DNA of 64,000 nucleotides from Rhizomicrobium sp. (GCA_037200045.1 JBBCHM010000001.1:2666001-2730000), one strand, 5' to 3'; shown: positions 8,363 to 18,320, numbered from the stretch's first letter. Translations and numbers: made by a program. The notes: generated from the sequence alone by a model not told the origin.

Positions 8363-8776
8363 ATGAAGAAAGCGCCGAAGCCCGTTCCCACGCCCGCCCA
8401 CTGGACCACGGATCGCGGCTATGTCCGCATGATGATCCGCGACCTGGTGACCGAGGTGCGGCTCGGCCTGCACCCCTGGGAGCGCCATCCCGAAAAGCCG
8501 CAGCGCATCGTGGTGAATGTGGAGCTCTACGCCGCGCCGCGAACCGGCCGCTACAAGAACGTCTCCGCCGTCGTCGATTACGACTACATCCGCGACGCGC
8601 TGAAGAAATGGCCGCGGCGCAAGCACACCGTGTTCATCGAGACGCTGCTCGACGAACTGGTGAAGCTCTGCTTCAAGGACAAGCGCGTGCAGGCGGCGCG
8701 CGTCTCGATCTTCAAGCCGGATATCTACAACGAGGCGGCCGGCGCCGGCGTCGAAATCTATAAAGTGCGGCCATGA
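8363..8776 (+). CDS. Dihydroneopterin aldolase-family protein, copy 2
   Basis: The 137-residue product is a second FolB-fold protein, clearly diverged from the minus-strand copy next to it. It has Gly-Leu-His-Pro-Trp-Glu-Arg, Val-Val-Asp-Tyr-Asp-Tyr-Ile, Phe-Ile-Glu-Thr-Leu, and the family lysine in Ile-Phe-Lys-Pro-Asp. The basic N-terminal extension (Met-Lys-Lys-Ala-Pro-Lys-Pro) is unusual. It could be the true aldolase, a FolX-type epimerase, or a specialised paralogue. Its stop overlaps the ATG of the following reductase gene, so the two act in one operon, probably in pterin metabolism. Confidence 0.8.
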   Translation: MKKAPKPVPTPAHWTTDRGYVRMMIRDLVTEVRLGLHPWERHPEKPQRIVVNVELYAAPRTGRYKNVSAVVDYDYIRDALKKWPRRKHTVFIETLLDELVKLCFKDKRVQAARVSIFKPDIYNEAAGAGVEIYKVRP

Positions 8777-9573
8777 GCGGGATTCCCGATCCGCGCGGCT
8801 ATGCGCTCGTCACCGGCGGCGGGGCGCGCATCGGCGCGGCGCTGGTGCGGCGGCTCGCGGCGGAGGGTTGGGCGGTGGCGATCCACTATCACAACTCCGC
8901 GCAAGACGCCGAGGCGCTGGCCGGAGAGATCGTCGCCGACGGCGGCCGCGCGGTGGCGCTGGGCTGCGATCTCGGCGCGGCGGACACGTTCGCCGATCTC
9001 TTCGTCCGCGCCGGCCTCGGCTTCTGTTCGCTGCTGGTCAACAACGCCTCTGCCTTCGAGTATGACGACATCTCGAACGTCAAGCGCGCGCATCTCGAAA
9101 AGCTGTTCGCGGTGAACCTGCACGCGCCGGTGCTCCTGGCGCGCGACTTCGCCGCGCAATTGCCCGACGACGCCAGGGGCCTGATCGTCAATCTGCTCGA
9201 CCAGAAAGTGTTCAACCTCAATCCGGATTTTCTCTCCTACACGCTGACCAAATCGGCGCTGGAGGCGGCGACGCGCCTTCTGGCCCAGGCGATGGGTCCG
9301 CGCGTGCGCGTCTGCGGCATCGCACCGGGCCTGACGCTGAAAAGCGGCGAGCAATCCGAAGCGGGCTTCGAGGCCGCGCACGGCAAGACGCCGCTTGGCT
9401 TCGGCAGCGAACCCACCGACATCGCCGAGACGCTGAGCTATCTGGTGAAGGTCCCCTCGATCACCGGCCACACCGTGGTCGTCGACGGCGGCCAGCATCT
9501 CCAGCCGCGCACGCGCGACGTGATGTTCACCTACGGCATCCCAAAGGACGCGCCGGTGGGGAAAACGGAATGA
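8773..9573 (+). CDS. SDR reductase of FolM/PTR1 (pteridine reductase) type
   Basis: A 266-residue short-chain dehydrogenase. The nucleotide loop reads Thr14-Gly-Gly-Gly-Ala-Arg19-Ile-Gly21, the T-G-x3-R-x-G form typical of pteridine reductase PTR1 and bacterial FolM rather than the usual T-G-x3-G-x-G. Asn-Asn-Ala-Ser, the Tyr-Thr-Leu-Thr-Lys catalytic pair and a C-terminal Val-Val-Asp-Gly-Gly-Gln follow. Such enzymes reduce dihydrofolate or dihydromonapterin with NADPH. Coupling to a folB paralogue supports a pterin substrate; exact specificity is inferred. Confidence 0.8.
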   Translation: MSGIPDPRGYALVTGGGARIGAALVRRLAAEGWAVAIHYHNSAQDAEALAGEIVADGGRAVALGCDLGAADTFADLFVRAGLGFCSLLVNNASAFEYDDISNVKRAHLEKLFAVNLHAPVLLARDFAAQLPDDARGLIVNLLDQKVFNLNPDFLSYTLTKSALEAATRLLAQAMGPRVRVCGIAPGLTLKSGEQSEAGFEAAHGKTPLGFGSEPTDIAETLSYLVKVPSITGHTVVVDGGQHLQPRTRDVMFTYGIPKDAPVGKTE

Positions 9574-9577
9574 ATCT

Positions 9578-9598
9578 ACCCTCCCCTTGAGGGAGGGT
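9578..9598. repeat. Small GC-rich hairpin between convergent genes
   Basis: ACCCTCCC at 9578-9585 and GGGAGGGT at 9591-9598 form an 8-bp stem with a 5-base loop between the ends of the SDR gene and trpS. There is no T-run on either side, so it is not a classical intrinsic terminator; it may be a small extragenic palindrome or a stabilising end structure. Confidence 0.4.
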
Positions 9599-9602
9599 CG
9601 GT

Positions 9603-10625
9603 CTAAACCGCAAACCCCACGATCCGCTTCACCTCTTCCACGATCGGCCCCGCGATCGCGCGCGCCTGCTCGGCGCCGTCCTGCAATATCCGATCGATCT
9701 CCGCCGTGTCCGCCATCAGCCGGCGCATCTCCGCCGTGATCGGCGTCAGCTTGGCCACCGCCAGCTCGGCCAGCTCGTTCTTGAAGGTCGAAAATTGCTG
9801 CCCGGCGAATCGCGCCAACACCGCGGCGGCATCCTCGTCCGCCAGCCCGGCATAGATGTTGATCAGGTTCTCCGCCTCCGGCCGCGTCTTGAACTCGGCG
9901 GGATCGGACGGCAGCGGCAGGGGATCGGTCTTCGCCCGCCGGATCTTCTGCGCGATCGTGTCGGCGTCGTCGGTCAGGTTGATGCGCGAATTGTCCGACT
10001 CGTCGGTCTTCGACATCTTCTTGGCGCCGTCGCGCAGGCTCATCACCCGCATGCCCGGCCCGGTGATCACCGGCTCGGGCTGCGGGAAATAATCCGGCAC
10101 CGCATAGTCGTTGTTGAATTTCTGCGCGATATCGCGCGCCAGCTCCAGGTGCTGCTTCTGGTCGTCGCCGACCGGCACATGCGTCGCCTTGTAGACCAGG
10201 ATGTCCGCCGCCATCAGCACCGGATAGGTGTAAAGCCCGACCGAGGCGCGTTCCTTGTGCTTGCCGGACTTCTCCTTGAACTGGGTCATGCGGTCGAGCC
10301 AGCCGATCCGCGCCACGCAGTTGAAGATCCAGGCCAGCTCGGCGTGCTCGGGCACGCGGCTCTGGTTGAAGATCGGCGAGCGCTTGGGATCGATGCCGGC
10401 CGCGATATAGGCCGCCGTCACTTCCAGCGTGGCGCGCCGCACATCGTCGGGCTTGGCGTAGCCGGATTCCTGCGTCAGCGCATGCATGTCGACGACGCAG
10501 AACAGGCACGCCATCTCGTCCTGCATCCGCACCCAGTTCTTGAGCGCGCCGAGATAATTGCCCAGATGGAGCGTGTTGGTCGGCTGCATCCCGGAAAGGA
10601 CGCGCTGTGTATGGCTTGTAGTCAT
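9603..10625 (-). CDS. trpS: Tryptophanyl-tRNA synthetase
   Basis: TrpS, 340 residues, a class I synthetase that charges tRNA-Trp. The HIGH-type motif is Thr-Asn-Thr-Leu-His-Leu-Gly-Asn near residue 20 and the KMSKS loop is Lys-Lys-Met-Ser-Lys-Thr near residue 200. Pro-Val-Gly-Asp-Asp-Gln-Lys-Gln-His and the Leu-Ala-Arg-Asp-Ile-Ala segment are standard. The ATG at 10623-10625 gives [12 protein letters not shown], a normal start. glnD lies 181 bases upstream in the same direction; murJ, often found between them in alphaproteobacteria, is absent here. Confidence 0.97.
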   Translation of the reverse strand: MTTSHTQRVLSGMQPTNTLHLGNYLGALKNWVRMQDEMACLFCVVDMHALTQESGYAKPDDVRRATLEVTAAYIAAGIDPKRSPIFNQSRVPEHAELAWIFNCVARIGWLDRMTQFKEKSGKHKERASVGLYTYPVLMAADILVYKATHVPVGDDQKQHLELARDIAQKFNNDYAVPDYFPQPEPVITGPGMRVMSLRDGAKKMSKTDESDNSRINLTDDADTIAQKIRRAKTDPLPLPSDPAEFKTRPEAENLINIYAGLADEDAAAVLARFAGQQFSTFKNELAELAVAKLTPITAEMRRLMADTAEIDRILQDGAEQARAIAGPIVEEVKRIVGFAV

Positions 10626-10806
10626 GGGGAAGTTCCGAAAAGCAGGAGTGGCGGTCGTGGTCCGATAGGCGCGATTAGGCGCGCCACCACCGCTGCGGCA
10701 GCAGGGGCGAACCGGGCAGGATGTCTGTATGCCGAACGCGCACGGAACGACCCGTCGATGCTTGCGGCACGGGATATAGCCTGCCGCCGCCCCGGTTGAA
10801 AGGGCT

Positions 10807-13545
10807 TCACGCGCCGTCCAGCGCGGCAAGCAGCCGCTCGCGCACCGCCGCCAGCCGCGCCTCGTGCCGCACCTTGTGGCCGAAACCGTCGCGGACATAG
10901 AAGACGTCGACCGCCCGCTCGCCATAGGTCGAGACCATGGCGGACGAGATCGACAGCCCCGACTGGAAGATCGCGTCGGTCACCTCGTAAAGCAGCCCGG
11001 GCCGGTCGAGGCCCTCGACCTCCACCACCGTCGCGCGCCCCGAGGCCTCGTTGTCGAAATTGACGCGCGGGGTGACGCGGAACGCGCTGGAGCGCTTGCG
11101 CGCCGGCCGCCTGGCGATCGCCTCGCGCGGATAGCTCTCGCCGCGCAGCGTGCGCTCGACCGATTGGCGCAGCCGGTCGATGCGCGCCCGGTCGCCGAAC
11201 GGCCCGCCCTCGGCGTCCTGGACCGAGAACACGTCGAGCGCGAAGCCGTCGGAGGTCGTGAACGCCTTGGCCTCGACGATCGAGCCGCCCGAGGCCGACA
11301 CCGCGCCGGCGAGTTGGGAGAACAGGCCCGGATGATCGGGGGTGTAGAGCACGATCTCGGTCACGCTGCGGAAATCGTTGCTTTCGGCGTTGAGCGCGAA
11401 GAGTTCGCCCTTGGCGTCGGCCTCGGCCATCATGCGCGCATGCCGCTCATGCGCCGCGTCGTCGAAGGCGAGCCAATAGTGATCGTAGTGCCGCGTCAGC
11501 AGCCGCTCCTGCGTCGGCTTCGGCAGATCGCCGATGCGCGCCGCCAGCGCGATCTTCGCGTTCTCGACCCGCGCCGCGCGCGCCGGGGCGCCGTCGCCGC
11601 CGGTCATCACGCTCTCGGCCTCGTAATAGAGCTCGCGCAGGAGCTGCCCCTTCCAGCCGTTCCACACGCCCGGCCCCACCGCGCTGATGTCGGCCACCGT
11701 CAGCACCAGCAGCAGGCGCAGCATCTCCGGCGTCTGCACCAGGCCGACGAAATCCTTCACCGTCTTGGGATCGGAGATGTCGCGCCGCTGCGCCGTGTCG
11801 CTCATGACGAGATGGTGCTTGACCAGCCACATCGTCGCGTGCGTGTCCTCGGCCGACAGGCCGAGCCGCGGGCACAGGCCCTGGGCGATCGCCTCGCCGA
11901 CATCGGAATGGTCGCCCGGCAGGCCCTTGGCGATGTCGTGGAGCAGCATCGCCACGTAAAGCGTCTCGCGCGATTTGATGCGCTTGATGATCTCGGTCGC
12001 CAGCGGATGCTCGCTTCTGTGTTCGCCGCGGTCGATCGAGGCGATGTAGCCCACGGCGCGGATCAGGTGCTCGTCCACCGTGTAGTGGTGGTACATGTTG
12101 AACTGCATCAGCCCGACGACGCGGCCGAACTCCAGCACGAAGCGGCCGAACACGCCGGCCTCGTTCATCAGGCGCAGCGCCCGCTCCGGATCGTTGCGCG
12201 ACGACAGGATCTCCAGGAACAGCTTGTTCGCTTCCGGATCGCGCCGCACCTCGTCGTCGATCAGGTCCAGGCTGCGGGTGATGGTGCGCAGCGCGTCGGG
12301 ATGGATGTCGACCTTCTTGGCGTCGGCGATATGGAAGATGCGGATCATGTTGACCGGATCGGCGCGGAAGATCTGCGGCCGGGCGCACAGCCTGCCGTTC
12401 TCGACATAGAAATCGTCGCCGCTGGTGCGCGGGCGCAAAAAGCCCGGCAGCATGGAGGCCAGGCTCGGCCGGCGCTTCCTGTTCTGGTCTTCCAGCGCGG
12501 CGCAGAAGATGCGCGTCAGATCGCCGACATCCTTGGCGACCAGGAAGTAGGCCTTCATGAACGCCTCGACGGCGCGCCGCGGCGTGTCGCCGACAAAGCC
12601 CATGCGGGCCGCGAGGTCCGGCTGGACGTCGAAGGAAAGCCGCTCCTCCGCGCGCCCGACGAGATAGTGCAGCTTGACGCGCACGTCCCACAGGAACGCC
12701 TCGGCCTTCTGGAAGGTCTTGTACTCGTCGCGGGTGAGCACGTTGTGCTCGACGAGATCGGCGGTGTCCTCCAGGTGATAGACGTATTTGCCGATCCAGT
12801 AGAGCGTCTGCAGGTCGCGCAGCCCGCCCTTGCCCTCCTTGATGTTCGGCTCGACGAGATAGCGGCTCTCGCCCTGGCGGGCATGCCGCTCGTTGCGCTC
12901 GGCGAGCTTGGCCTCGACGAAGTCCTGGCCGGTGCCGGTCGCGACCTCGCTCCAGAATTTCTTGCGCAGCTCCTCGAACAGCGACTTGTCGCCCCACAGA
13001 TAGCGCGCTTCCAGGATCGCGGTTCTTATCGTTACGTCCTGTTTCGCAAGGCGCACGCATTCGGCGAGCGAGCGCGTCGCATGGCCGACCTTCAGGCCGA
13101 GATCCCACAGCATGTAGAGGATGAACTCGATGACGCTCTCGCCCCACGGCGTCTGCTTGAACGGCCGGATGAAGAGCAGGTCGATGTCCGATCCCGGCGC
13201 CAGCTCGCCGCGGCCATAGCCGCCGGTCGCCACCACGCAGACGCGCTCCGCCGCGGTCGGGTTCTGGGCATAGTAGAAATGCTTGGTCGCGAAATCGTAG
13301 ATCACCTGGATGGTGGTGTCCTGCAGTCCCGACAGCGCGCGCGCCGCGGCGAGCCCGCTCAGCGTGCCGCCTTCGACGCCCGCCTTGACGCGGGCGCGGC
13401 CATCGAGGAATTCCGCCTTGATCAGCGCGAGCGCCTCGGCCCGCAGCTTCGTCTTGTCGGAAGACGCCTGGGCGAGCGCGGTCAGCGCGCGCCGAAGCGC
13501 GTCGCCGTCCAGAAGCTCCCCGATGGCCGGTCCTTCGTATCCCAT
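10807..13545 (-). CDS. glnD: PII uridylyltransferase / uridylyl-removing enzyme
   Basis: GlnD, 912 residues, senses glutamine and adds or removes UMP on PII proteins, setting nitrogen status. Domains in order: nucleotidyltransferase with Gly-Gly-Tyr-Gly-Arg-Gly-Glu and Gly-Ser-Asp-Ile-Asp-Leu at residues 108-123; the GlnD linker region; an HD domain with Leu-Leu-His-Asp-Ile-Ala-Lys-Gly; and two C-terminal ACT domains (Tyr-Thr-Pro-Asp-His-Pro-Gly-Leu-Phe, then Gly-Leu-Asp-Arg-Pro-Gly-Leu-Leu) that bind glutamine. All catalytic motifs look intact. The ATG at 13543-13545 was kept. Confidence 0.97.
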   Translation of the reverse strand: MGYEGPAIGELLDGDALRRALTALAQASSDKTKLRAEALALIKAEFLDGRARVKAGVEGGTLSGLAAARALSGLQDTTIQVIYDFATKHFYYAQNPTAAERVCVVATGGYGRGELAPGSDIDLLFIRPFKQTPWGESVIEFILYMLWDLGLKVGHATRSLAECVRLAKQDVTIRTAILEARYLWGDKSLFEELRKKFWSEVATGTGQDFVEAKLAERNERHARQGESRYLVEPNIKEGKGGLRDLQTLYWIGKYVYHLEDTADLVEHNVLTRDEYKTFQKAEAFLWDVRVKLHYLVGRAEERLSFDVQPDLAARMGFVGDTPRRAVEAFMKAYFLVAKDVGDLTRIFCAALEDQNRKRRPSLASMLPGFLRPRTSGDDFYVENGRLCARPQIFRADPVNMIRIFHIADAKKVDIHPDALRTITRSLDLIDDEVRRDPEANKLFLEILSSRNDPERALRLMNEAGVFGRFVLEFGRVVGLMQFNMYHHYTVDEHLIRAVGYIASIDRGEHRSEHPLATEIIKRIKSRETLYVAMLLHDIAKGLPGDHSDVGEAIAQGLCPRLGLSAEDTHATMWLVKHHLVMSDTAQRRDISDPKTVKDFVGLVQTPEMLRLLLVLTVADISAVGPGVWNGWKGQLLRELYYEAESVMTGGDGAPARAARVENAKIALAARIGDLPKPTQERLLTRHYDHYWLAFDDAAHERHARMMAEADAKGELFALNAESNDFRSVTEIVLYTPDHPGLFSQLAGAVSASGGSIVEAKAFTTSDGFALDVFSVQDAEGGPFGDRARIDRLRQSVERTLRGESYPREAIARRPARKRSSAFRVTPRVNFDNEASGRATVVEVEGLDRPGLLYEVTDAIFQSGLSISSAMVSTYGERAVDVFYVRDGFGHKVRHEARLAAVRERLLAALDGA

Positions 13546-13657
13546 GCGAAGCCCATATCACGGCGCGTCATGCCCGTCTCCACGGGACGATTCCAGCAAC
13601 ATAATTGCCGCGCATGCGACTTACGACGACCGACTCTTCGTTTCGTTGGAATAAGCG

Positions 13658-14380
13658 CTACGTCGCCAGCTCCTGCGCTGTCTGGCGTTCCGACTGGCGC
13701 GACACCAGCCAGCGCTGGACGATGCCGGCCAGCCCCGCGCCGACCAGCGGCATGATCCAGAACAGCCAGAGCTGCTCGATCGCCCAGCTTCCCTGGAAGA
13801 TCGCGACGCCGGTCGAGCGCGCCGGATTGACCGAGGTGTTGGTCACCGGGATCGAGATCAGGTGGATCAGCGTCAGGCACAGCCCGATGGCGATCGGCGC
13901 ATAGCTCGGCGCCGCCAGCGTCGAGTTCAGGATCACGATCAGGAACATGAAGGTCATCACGACCTCGCACACCGCGCCGGCGAGCAGCGAGAAATGCTGC
14001 GGCGAGTGATCGCCGTAACCATTGGAGGCGAAGCCGGCGCCCGGATCGAAGCCGGCGGCGCCGCTGGCGATGATGTAGAGCACGCCGCCCGCCACGATGC
14101 CGCCCAGAAGCTGCGCGATCCAGTAAGCGGGGATGTCCTTGGCCGGAAAGCGCCCGGCGACAAAGAGGCCGAAGGTCACCGCCGGATTGAAATGCCCGCC
14201 CGAGATGTGCCCGAAGGCATAGGCGCCGGTCAGCACCGTCAGCCCGAAGGCCAGCGCGACGCCGGCATAGCCGATGCCGACATCCGGCACGCCCGCCGCC
14301 AGCACCGCGGCGCCGCAGCCGCCCAGCACCAGCCAGAACGTGCCCAGAAACTCGGCGGCGATCTTCTTCGAACTGTCCAT
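13658..14380 (-). CDS. aqpZ: Aquaporin Z-type water channel
   Basis: A 240-residue inner-membrane aquaporin, similar in length to E. coli AqpZ. Both pore motifs are present: Asn65-Pro66-Ala67 in Gly-Gly-His-Phe-Asn-Pro-Ala-Val and a second Asn-Pro-Ala-Arg-Ser. The Arg after the second NPA and the His in the preceding Ser-Gly-Gly-His fit a water-selective filter rather than a glycerol channel. The start at 14378-14380 (Met-Asp-Ser-Ser-Lys) follows a GGGGGA ribosome-binding site; longer frames exist but lack such a site. Confidence 0.93.
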   Translation of the reverse strand: MDSSKKIAAEFLGTFWLVLGGCGAAVLAAGVPDVGIGYAGVALAFGLTVLTGAYAFGHISGGHFNPAVTFGLFVAGRFPAKDIPAYWIAQLLGGIVAGGVLYIIASGAAGFDPGAGFASNGYGDHSPQHFSLLAGAVCEVVMTFMFLIVILNSTLAAPSYAPIAIGLCLTLIHLISIPVTNTSVNPARSTGVAIFQGSWAIEQLWLFWIMPLVGAGLAGIVQRWLVSRQSERQTAQELAT

Positions 14381-14470
14381 GGCGTGTCCCCCGGTTCCGG
14401 CCGCAGTCTGCTTCGGGAGCTTCGCCACTGTCTATCCCTTCGCCGTGGCGGCGACGAGATTTGCTGCAAG

Positions 14471-14502
14471 GCAAAACGGCGCGGGATCGCTCCCGCGCCG
14501 TT
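14471..14502 (-). terminator. Intrinsic terminator of the first cold-shock gene
   Basis: On the minus strand a perfect 12-bp stem (arms 14475-14486 and 14491-14502, TCGC/GCGA loop) is followed by TTTT. It lies 25 bases after the stop of the cold-shock gene and before aqpZ, and so ends the cold-shock transcript. Confidence 0.9.
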
Positions 14503-14526
14503 CGCTGAACCTAAGTTCGCCTTAAC

Positions 14527-14727
14527 TTAGACGAGCTTCAGATTGACGGCCTTGGGGCCGCGCTTGTCGGCTTCGACGTCGAAGTTGACGCGCTGGCCTT
14601 CGTTGAGGCCGCGAAGACCCGCCGCCTGGACCGCGGTGACGTGCACGAACACGTCCTTGCCGCCATCTTCCGGAGCGATGAATCCGAAACCCTTCGTGGT
14701 GTTGAAGAACTTAACTTGACCGATCAT
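14527..14727 (-). CDS. CspA-family cold-shock protein, copy 1
   Basis: A 66-residue single cold-shock domain with RNP1 (Lys-Gly-Phe-Gly-Phe-Ile) and RNP2 (Asp-Val-Phe-Val-His-Val). It binds single-stranded RNA or DNA and acts as an RNA chaperone. The gene has its own terminator and a 215-base upstream gap able to hold the long leader common to cold-shock genes; no specific leader structure was proven. A close paralogue lies 4 kb away at 18.7 kb. Confidence 0.95.
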   Translation of the reverse strand: MIGQVKFFNTTKGFGFIAPEDGGKDVFVHVTAVQAAGLRGLNEGQRVNFDVEADKRGPKAVNLKLV

Positions 14728-14942
14728 TACGGCTTTCTCCTGAAAGCATTTGAGCTATCGCGAGGGACACCGCGTCCCGCGCGACGTCGAACCCGCGACT
14801 TGTTTCAGGAAAAGCGTCGTCGTCACTCCAGCACTGTTCCCCGGTGGAATGGGGCCTCGCTTGGGCACGGCTCAGAACTTCTCTAAAGGCTGCGCGGCCT
14901 CGACTGCGCGGCGATATAGTCACTCGGCCGCGGCAAGGCAAG

Positions 14943-15557
14943 TCACCAGCTTTCGTCGAGCGCGATGTGTCCGGGCTCGTCCGCGACGCGCGCCAGCCAG
15001 CGCGAAACCGCGGGATAATGCGCGAGATCGAACCCGCCATCCGCCGCGCTGTGGGTGTAGCCGTAAAGCGCGATATCCGCGATGGAGCTGCGGTTCCCGG
15101 CGAACCAATCCCGCGTGCCAAGATGGGATTCCATCACGCCGAGCGCCGCATTGCCCTTGGCGTGCCATTCGGGAACCAGATGTTTCGTCTGTTCCAGTTC
15201 CGCCTTGGGCGCGAATTTCAGCCAGAAGCGCGCCACCGCGATATAGGGCTCGTGGCTGTACTGCTCGAAGAACATCCATTGCAGCATCCGCGCGCGGTCC
15301 CAGCGGTCCTCGGGGATCAGATGCGTGCCCTCCGCGAGGAAGAACAGGATCGCGCCGGACTCGGGCAGATAGCGGCCGTCCTCGGTCTCGAGCATCGGCA
15401 CGCGCCCGTTCGGATTCTTGGCGAGGAACTCCGGCGTCCGTGTCGAGCCGTCATGCAGCCCGTAGTCGCGCAGCGCCATCGGAATGCCGAGCAGGCGCGC
15501 GGTCAGCCGGACCTTGTAGCAATTGCCCGACATCTGCATCTGGTGCAGCACAACCAT
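14943..15557 (-). CDS. Glutathione S-transferase family protein
   Basis: The 204-residue product has a thioredoxin-like N-terminal domain (Met-Ser-Gly-Asn-Cys-Tyr-Lys near residue 10, Asn-Pro-Asn-Gly-Arg-Val-Pro, and the Glu-Ser-Gly-Ala-Ile glutathione-binding turn) and an all-helical C-terminal domain with Ser-Ile-Ala-Asp-Ile-Ala-Leu-Tyr. The family conjugates or reduces with glutathione in the cytoplasm. The Ser/Cys near residue 10-13 suggests a beta- or theta-like enzyme; the substrate is unknown. It is a single gene with no obvious partner. Confidence 0.85.
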   Translation of the reverse strand: MVVLHQMQMSGNCYKVRLTARLLGIPMALRDYGLHDGSTRTPEFLAKNPNGRVPMLETEDGRYLPESGAILFFLAEGTHLIPEDRWDRARMLQWMFFEQYSHEPYIAVARFWLKFAPKAELEQTKHLVPEWHAKGNAALGVMESHLGTRDWFAGNRSSIADIALYGYTHSAADGGFDLAHYPAVSRWLARVADEPGHIALDESW

Positions 15558-15606
15558 GATCGCCCTCCGCCTCGCGCGCTGCGATCATGCACGAAACGCC
15601 CGCGCG

Positions 15607-16185
15607 TCACGCATGCGCTTTGCGCTTGCCGGGCTTGCGCGATTTCGGCCCGACGGTGCGCATGATCACGCCGCAGGCGACGCGGTCGCCGGAATTGCCG
15701 GCCGGCTGGCTGATGTAGTCGTCGCCGCGCGCATGCACGATGATCGACGCGCCGTCGCGGTCGAAGATCGATTTCTTGCCGTTGCCGAGCGAGAAGGCAT
15801 TGCTGATCGTGCTCGCATGCAGCGTGCCGTCGGCGGCGGCGAACTCGTTGGGCAGATCGCCGGCATGCGGGCTGTGCTGCGCCATGAAGCCGTGCATCTT
15901 CGTCGGGTCGGGCGAGAAATGCGGCCCGGCCGAGGTGAACGCGACCTTGGGATCGCAATTGCCCGAAGTGTGGATGTGGATCGCATGCGCGCCCGGCGTC
16001 AGGCCCCTCAGGTCGTACTCGATGAGCACGCCATGCGAGGTCGCGGCGAAGGTGATCGTGCCGGCCGCCCCGCCGTCGCGCGCGATCATATGGGCGACGG
16101 CGCGCGCCTTGGACGCCGCCGCCGGCGCCTGTGTCGCGAACACCGTCGCAAGCGCGACCGCCACGCAGAAAACCGTCTTTCTCAC
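15607..16185 (-). CDS. sodC: Secreted Cu/Zn superoxide dismutase
   Basis: A 192-residue protein with a signal peptide ending near Ala-Pro-Ala-Ala-Ala and a SodC domain. Metal ligands are visible: His-Ile-His in the Ala-Ile-His-Ile-His-Thr-Ser-Gly-Asn-Cys motif, His in Gly-Pro-His-Phe, His and Asp in the following loop, and His in Ile-Ile-Val-His-Ala. It should destroy periplasmic superoxide. The C-terminus adds a basic tail (Lys-Ser-Arg-Lys-Pro-Gly-Lys-Arg-Lys) not needed by the fold. A GTG at 16183-16185 is chosen because it begins the signal peptide and follows a G-rich ribosome-binding site. Confidence 0.9.
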   Translation of the reverse strand: MRKTVFCVAVALATVFATQAPAAASKARAVAHMIARDGGAAGTITFAATSHGVLIEYDLRGLTPGAHAIHIHTSGNCDPKVAFTSAGPHFSPDPTKMHGFMAQHSPHAGDLPNEFAAADGTLHASTISNAFSLGNGKKSIFDRDGASIIVHARGDDYISQPAGNSGDRVACGVIMRTVGPKSRKPGKRKAHA

Positions 16186-16348
16186 TGCACGCCCCCGTTG
16201 CCCGACGGTGGAGAATTGCAACTTTTGCGCTGAAATCAAGGCCGCTCGTCGTCCTTCGGCCGCGGCGCCGGGCCGGAACAATTGATCCCCCGCAACGTTT
16301 CCGTCGCGCGAGTCGGCCATCCTCACCGGCGATTTGCAGGAGGATTCC

Positions 16349-16771
16349 ATGATGATGTTCCCCGCCGCCGTGATCGTGCTCGCCCAGGCCATGAGCGCGC
16401 CGGTCCTGCCCCAGCCCATGGCGATGGACACGCCGGTCGCGTTCGGCGGCCTCCAGGCGGTGTGCACCGGCGTCGGCTCCGCCAAGGACGATCCGCAATG
16501 GTCGTCCTATCCGATCCGCATCGAGTTCTCGAACGGCGGCGCGCAATACCTGTCCGGCGCGCATGTGACGCTGACCAGCGGCGCCAGCGCGGTGGCCGAC
16601 CTCAACTGCGCCGGCCCCTGGGTGCTGGTGAAGGGAACGCCCGGCGCCTACCGCGTCAGCGCCACCATCAACGGCTCGCAGGCCAAGCCGGTGACGGCGG
16701 CGTTCAATCTGCGCGCCGGCGCGCAGAAGCGCGTCGTGCTGCGCTTCCCCGATTTCCAGGCCAACGAATAG
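16349..16771 (+). CDS. Small protein of unknown function, probably exported
   Basis: The 140-residue product is not assigned to a family. It starts with a short hydrophobic stretch (Met-Met-Met-Phe-Pro-Ala-Ala-Val-Ile-Val-Leu-Ala) that could be a signal or anchor, then a beta-rich region with two cysteines about 50 residues apart. The pattern resembles an Ig-like or carboxypeptidase-regulatory fold, which is only an impression. AGGAGG at 16338-16343 supports the ATG at 16349; a second ATG follows at 16352. It is divergent from sodC and convergent with the MATE gene. Confidence 0.6.
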   Translation: MMMFPAAVIVLAQAMSAPVLPQPMAMDTPVAFGGLQAVCTGVGSAKDDPQWSSYPIRIEFSNGGAQYLSGAHVTLTSGASAVADLNCAGPWVLVKGTPGAYRVSATINGSQAKPVTAAFNLRAGAQKRVVLRFPDFQANE

Positions 16772-18250
16772 TCACACCATCACCTGCTCGTTGACGTCTT
16801 CCTCCTCGGCCTCTTCCTCGGTCATGCCGTCGATGACGCGGCGCTTCTTCCAGTCGCCGCGGGAGAACCACAAAAAGCTGACGATCGCGGTGATGACGTT
16901 GGCCACCGGGAACGCCCACCAGATGCCGTGCGCCCCCAGATGCGCCCGGTGCGACAGCACATAGGCCAGCGGAAACGTCAGCATCCACTGCGACACCAGG
17001 CTGATGACCATCGCCGCGAACATGTTGCCGCTGGCGCGCAGCACGCCCATCAGCGCGAACTGGACGCCGACGAAGCCGAAGCTCCAGGACACGGTGCGGA
17101 TGAACACCGCCGCCTCGTGGATCACCGCCTTGTCGCCCGGCACGAAGAACGCCGCGATATGGTTGGCGAAGGCGAGCGCGAACAGGCCGAAGGCCGACAG
17201 CACCGAGAAGGTGATCAGCGCCGCCAGCCGCGCCACGTCCTCGGCGCGCTTGAGGTTTCCGGCGCCGATGTTCTGGCCGACCAGCGTCGAGATCGCCATG
17301 GAGAAGCCCATCGCCGGGATCACCACGAATTGCAGCACATTGCCGCCGACGCCATAGGCCGCCGTCGTCACCGTGCCGAAGCTGGTGATGAGGAACATCA
17401 TCACCGTCACGCCGAGCCCGCGGGCCGAGCCCTCGATCGCCGCCGGATAGCCCAGGTTGAAGGCGCGCTTGATGAAGGCGTAATCCGGCCTGAGCTCGCG
17501 CAGCTTGATCTGGATGCCGTAGCGGCCCTGGACCAGCAGCGCGATGGCGATCGCCGCCGCCAGCGCCTGGCTCACCAGCGTCGCGAGCGCGGCGCCCATC
17601 ACGCCCCAGCCCATCCAGAAGATGAAGATCGGATCGAGCACGAAATTCACGAACACCGTGGTGGCGGTGAGATAGAGCGGCACCGTCACCTGGCCCATGC
17701 CGCGCATCTGCGACTGGAAGCAGAAGAAGGCGAAGGCCAGCGGCAGGCTCAGGAACTGCACCCGCAGGAAGCCCAGCGCGTTGCGATAGACCTCGGGCGC
17801 CACCTCCATCAGTTCCAGCAGATAGGGCGCGACGATGAAGCCGAACAGGCCGAGCGCCGCCGATACCGCGACGACCGTCAGCATCGTCTGGCCGGCGACG
17901 TGATCGACCATCGCGCGGTTGCGCGCCCCGACATACTGCGCGATCAGGGTGGAACCGGCGATGGTGAAGCCCATGCCGATCGACATCATCAGGAACATCA
18001 GCGGCAGCGACACCGAGACCGCCGCGACCGCGGTGGCGCCCAGTCGTCCCACCCAGAACGCGTCCACGAGCTGATAGGCGATCAAGAGGATGTTGCCGCA
18101 CATGATCGGGAAGGCGAGCAGGAACAGCGAGCGCGGAATCGAGCCTTCGAGCAGCCTGGGGTCGAAGGCGCGCCCGCCGGGCCGGAAGGCGGCGGGCCGC
18201 TCGGGCGGCGGCTGGTCTTTGTCGGGAGACATAAGGCCATTTTCGGCCAT
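16772..18250 (-). CDS. MATE-family multidrug/cation antiporter
   Basis: The product of about 490 residues has twelve membrane segments in two homologous halves, as in MATE exporters such as NorM: Ala-Phe-Pro-Ile-Met-Cys-Gly-Asn in helix 1, Gly-x-Gly-Gly-Asn-Val-Leu-Gln, and Val-Gly-Gln-Asn-Ile-Gly-Ala-Gly. These inner-membrane pumps expel organic cations or drugs using Na+ or H+. The tail is very acidic (Thr-Glu-Glu-Glu-Ala-Glu-Glu-Glu-Asp). The start is uncertain: ATG at 18248-18250 or, 18 bases downstream, 18230-18232; neither has a strong ribosome-binding site. Confidence 0.88.
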   Translation of the reverse strand: MAENGLMSPDKDQPPPERPAAFRPGGRAFDPRLLEGSIPRSLFLLAFPIMCGNILLIAYQLVDAFWVGRLGATAVAAVSVSLPLMFLMMSIGMGFTIAGSTLIAQYVGARNRAMVDHVAGQTMLTVVAVSAALGLFGFIVAPYLLELMEVAPEVYRNALGFLRVQFLSLPLAFAFFCFQSQMRGMGQVTVPLYLTATTVFVNFVLDPIFIFWMGWGVMGAALATLVSQALAAAIAIALLVQGRYGIQIKLRELRPDYAFIKRAFNLGYPAAIEGSARGLGVTVMMFLITSFGTVTTAAYGVGGNVLQFVVIPAMGFSMAISTLVGQNIGAGNLKRAEDVARLAALITFSVLSAFGLFALAFANHIAAFFVPGDKAVIHEAAVFIRTVSWSFGFVGVQFALMGVLRASGNMFAAMVISLVSQWMLTFPLAYVLSHRAHLGAHGIWWAFPVANVITAIVSFLWFSRGDWKKRRVIDGMTEEEAEEEDVNEQVMV

Positions 18251-18320
18251 CGGCGGGGTCTTTGGCAAATCGCGCCGGCCGCTATAATCGGGAACCGTCG
18301 AAACCCCTTTGGGCCCCGCC

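Noticed and set aside
9578-9598. Bidirectional intrinsic terminator between the SDR gene and trpS
   Set aside because: A hairpin is present, but no T-run follows on either strand.
10864-13755. A very long open frame on the plus strand opposite glnD
   Set aside because: It is a GC-rich antisense shadow of glnD, with His/Arg/Asp-biased composition and no family features.
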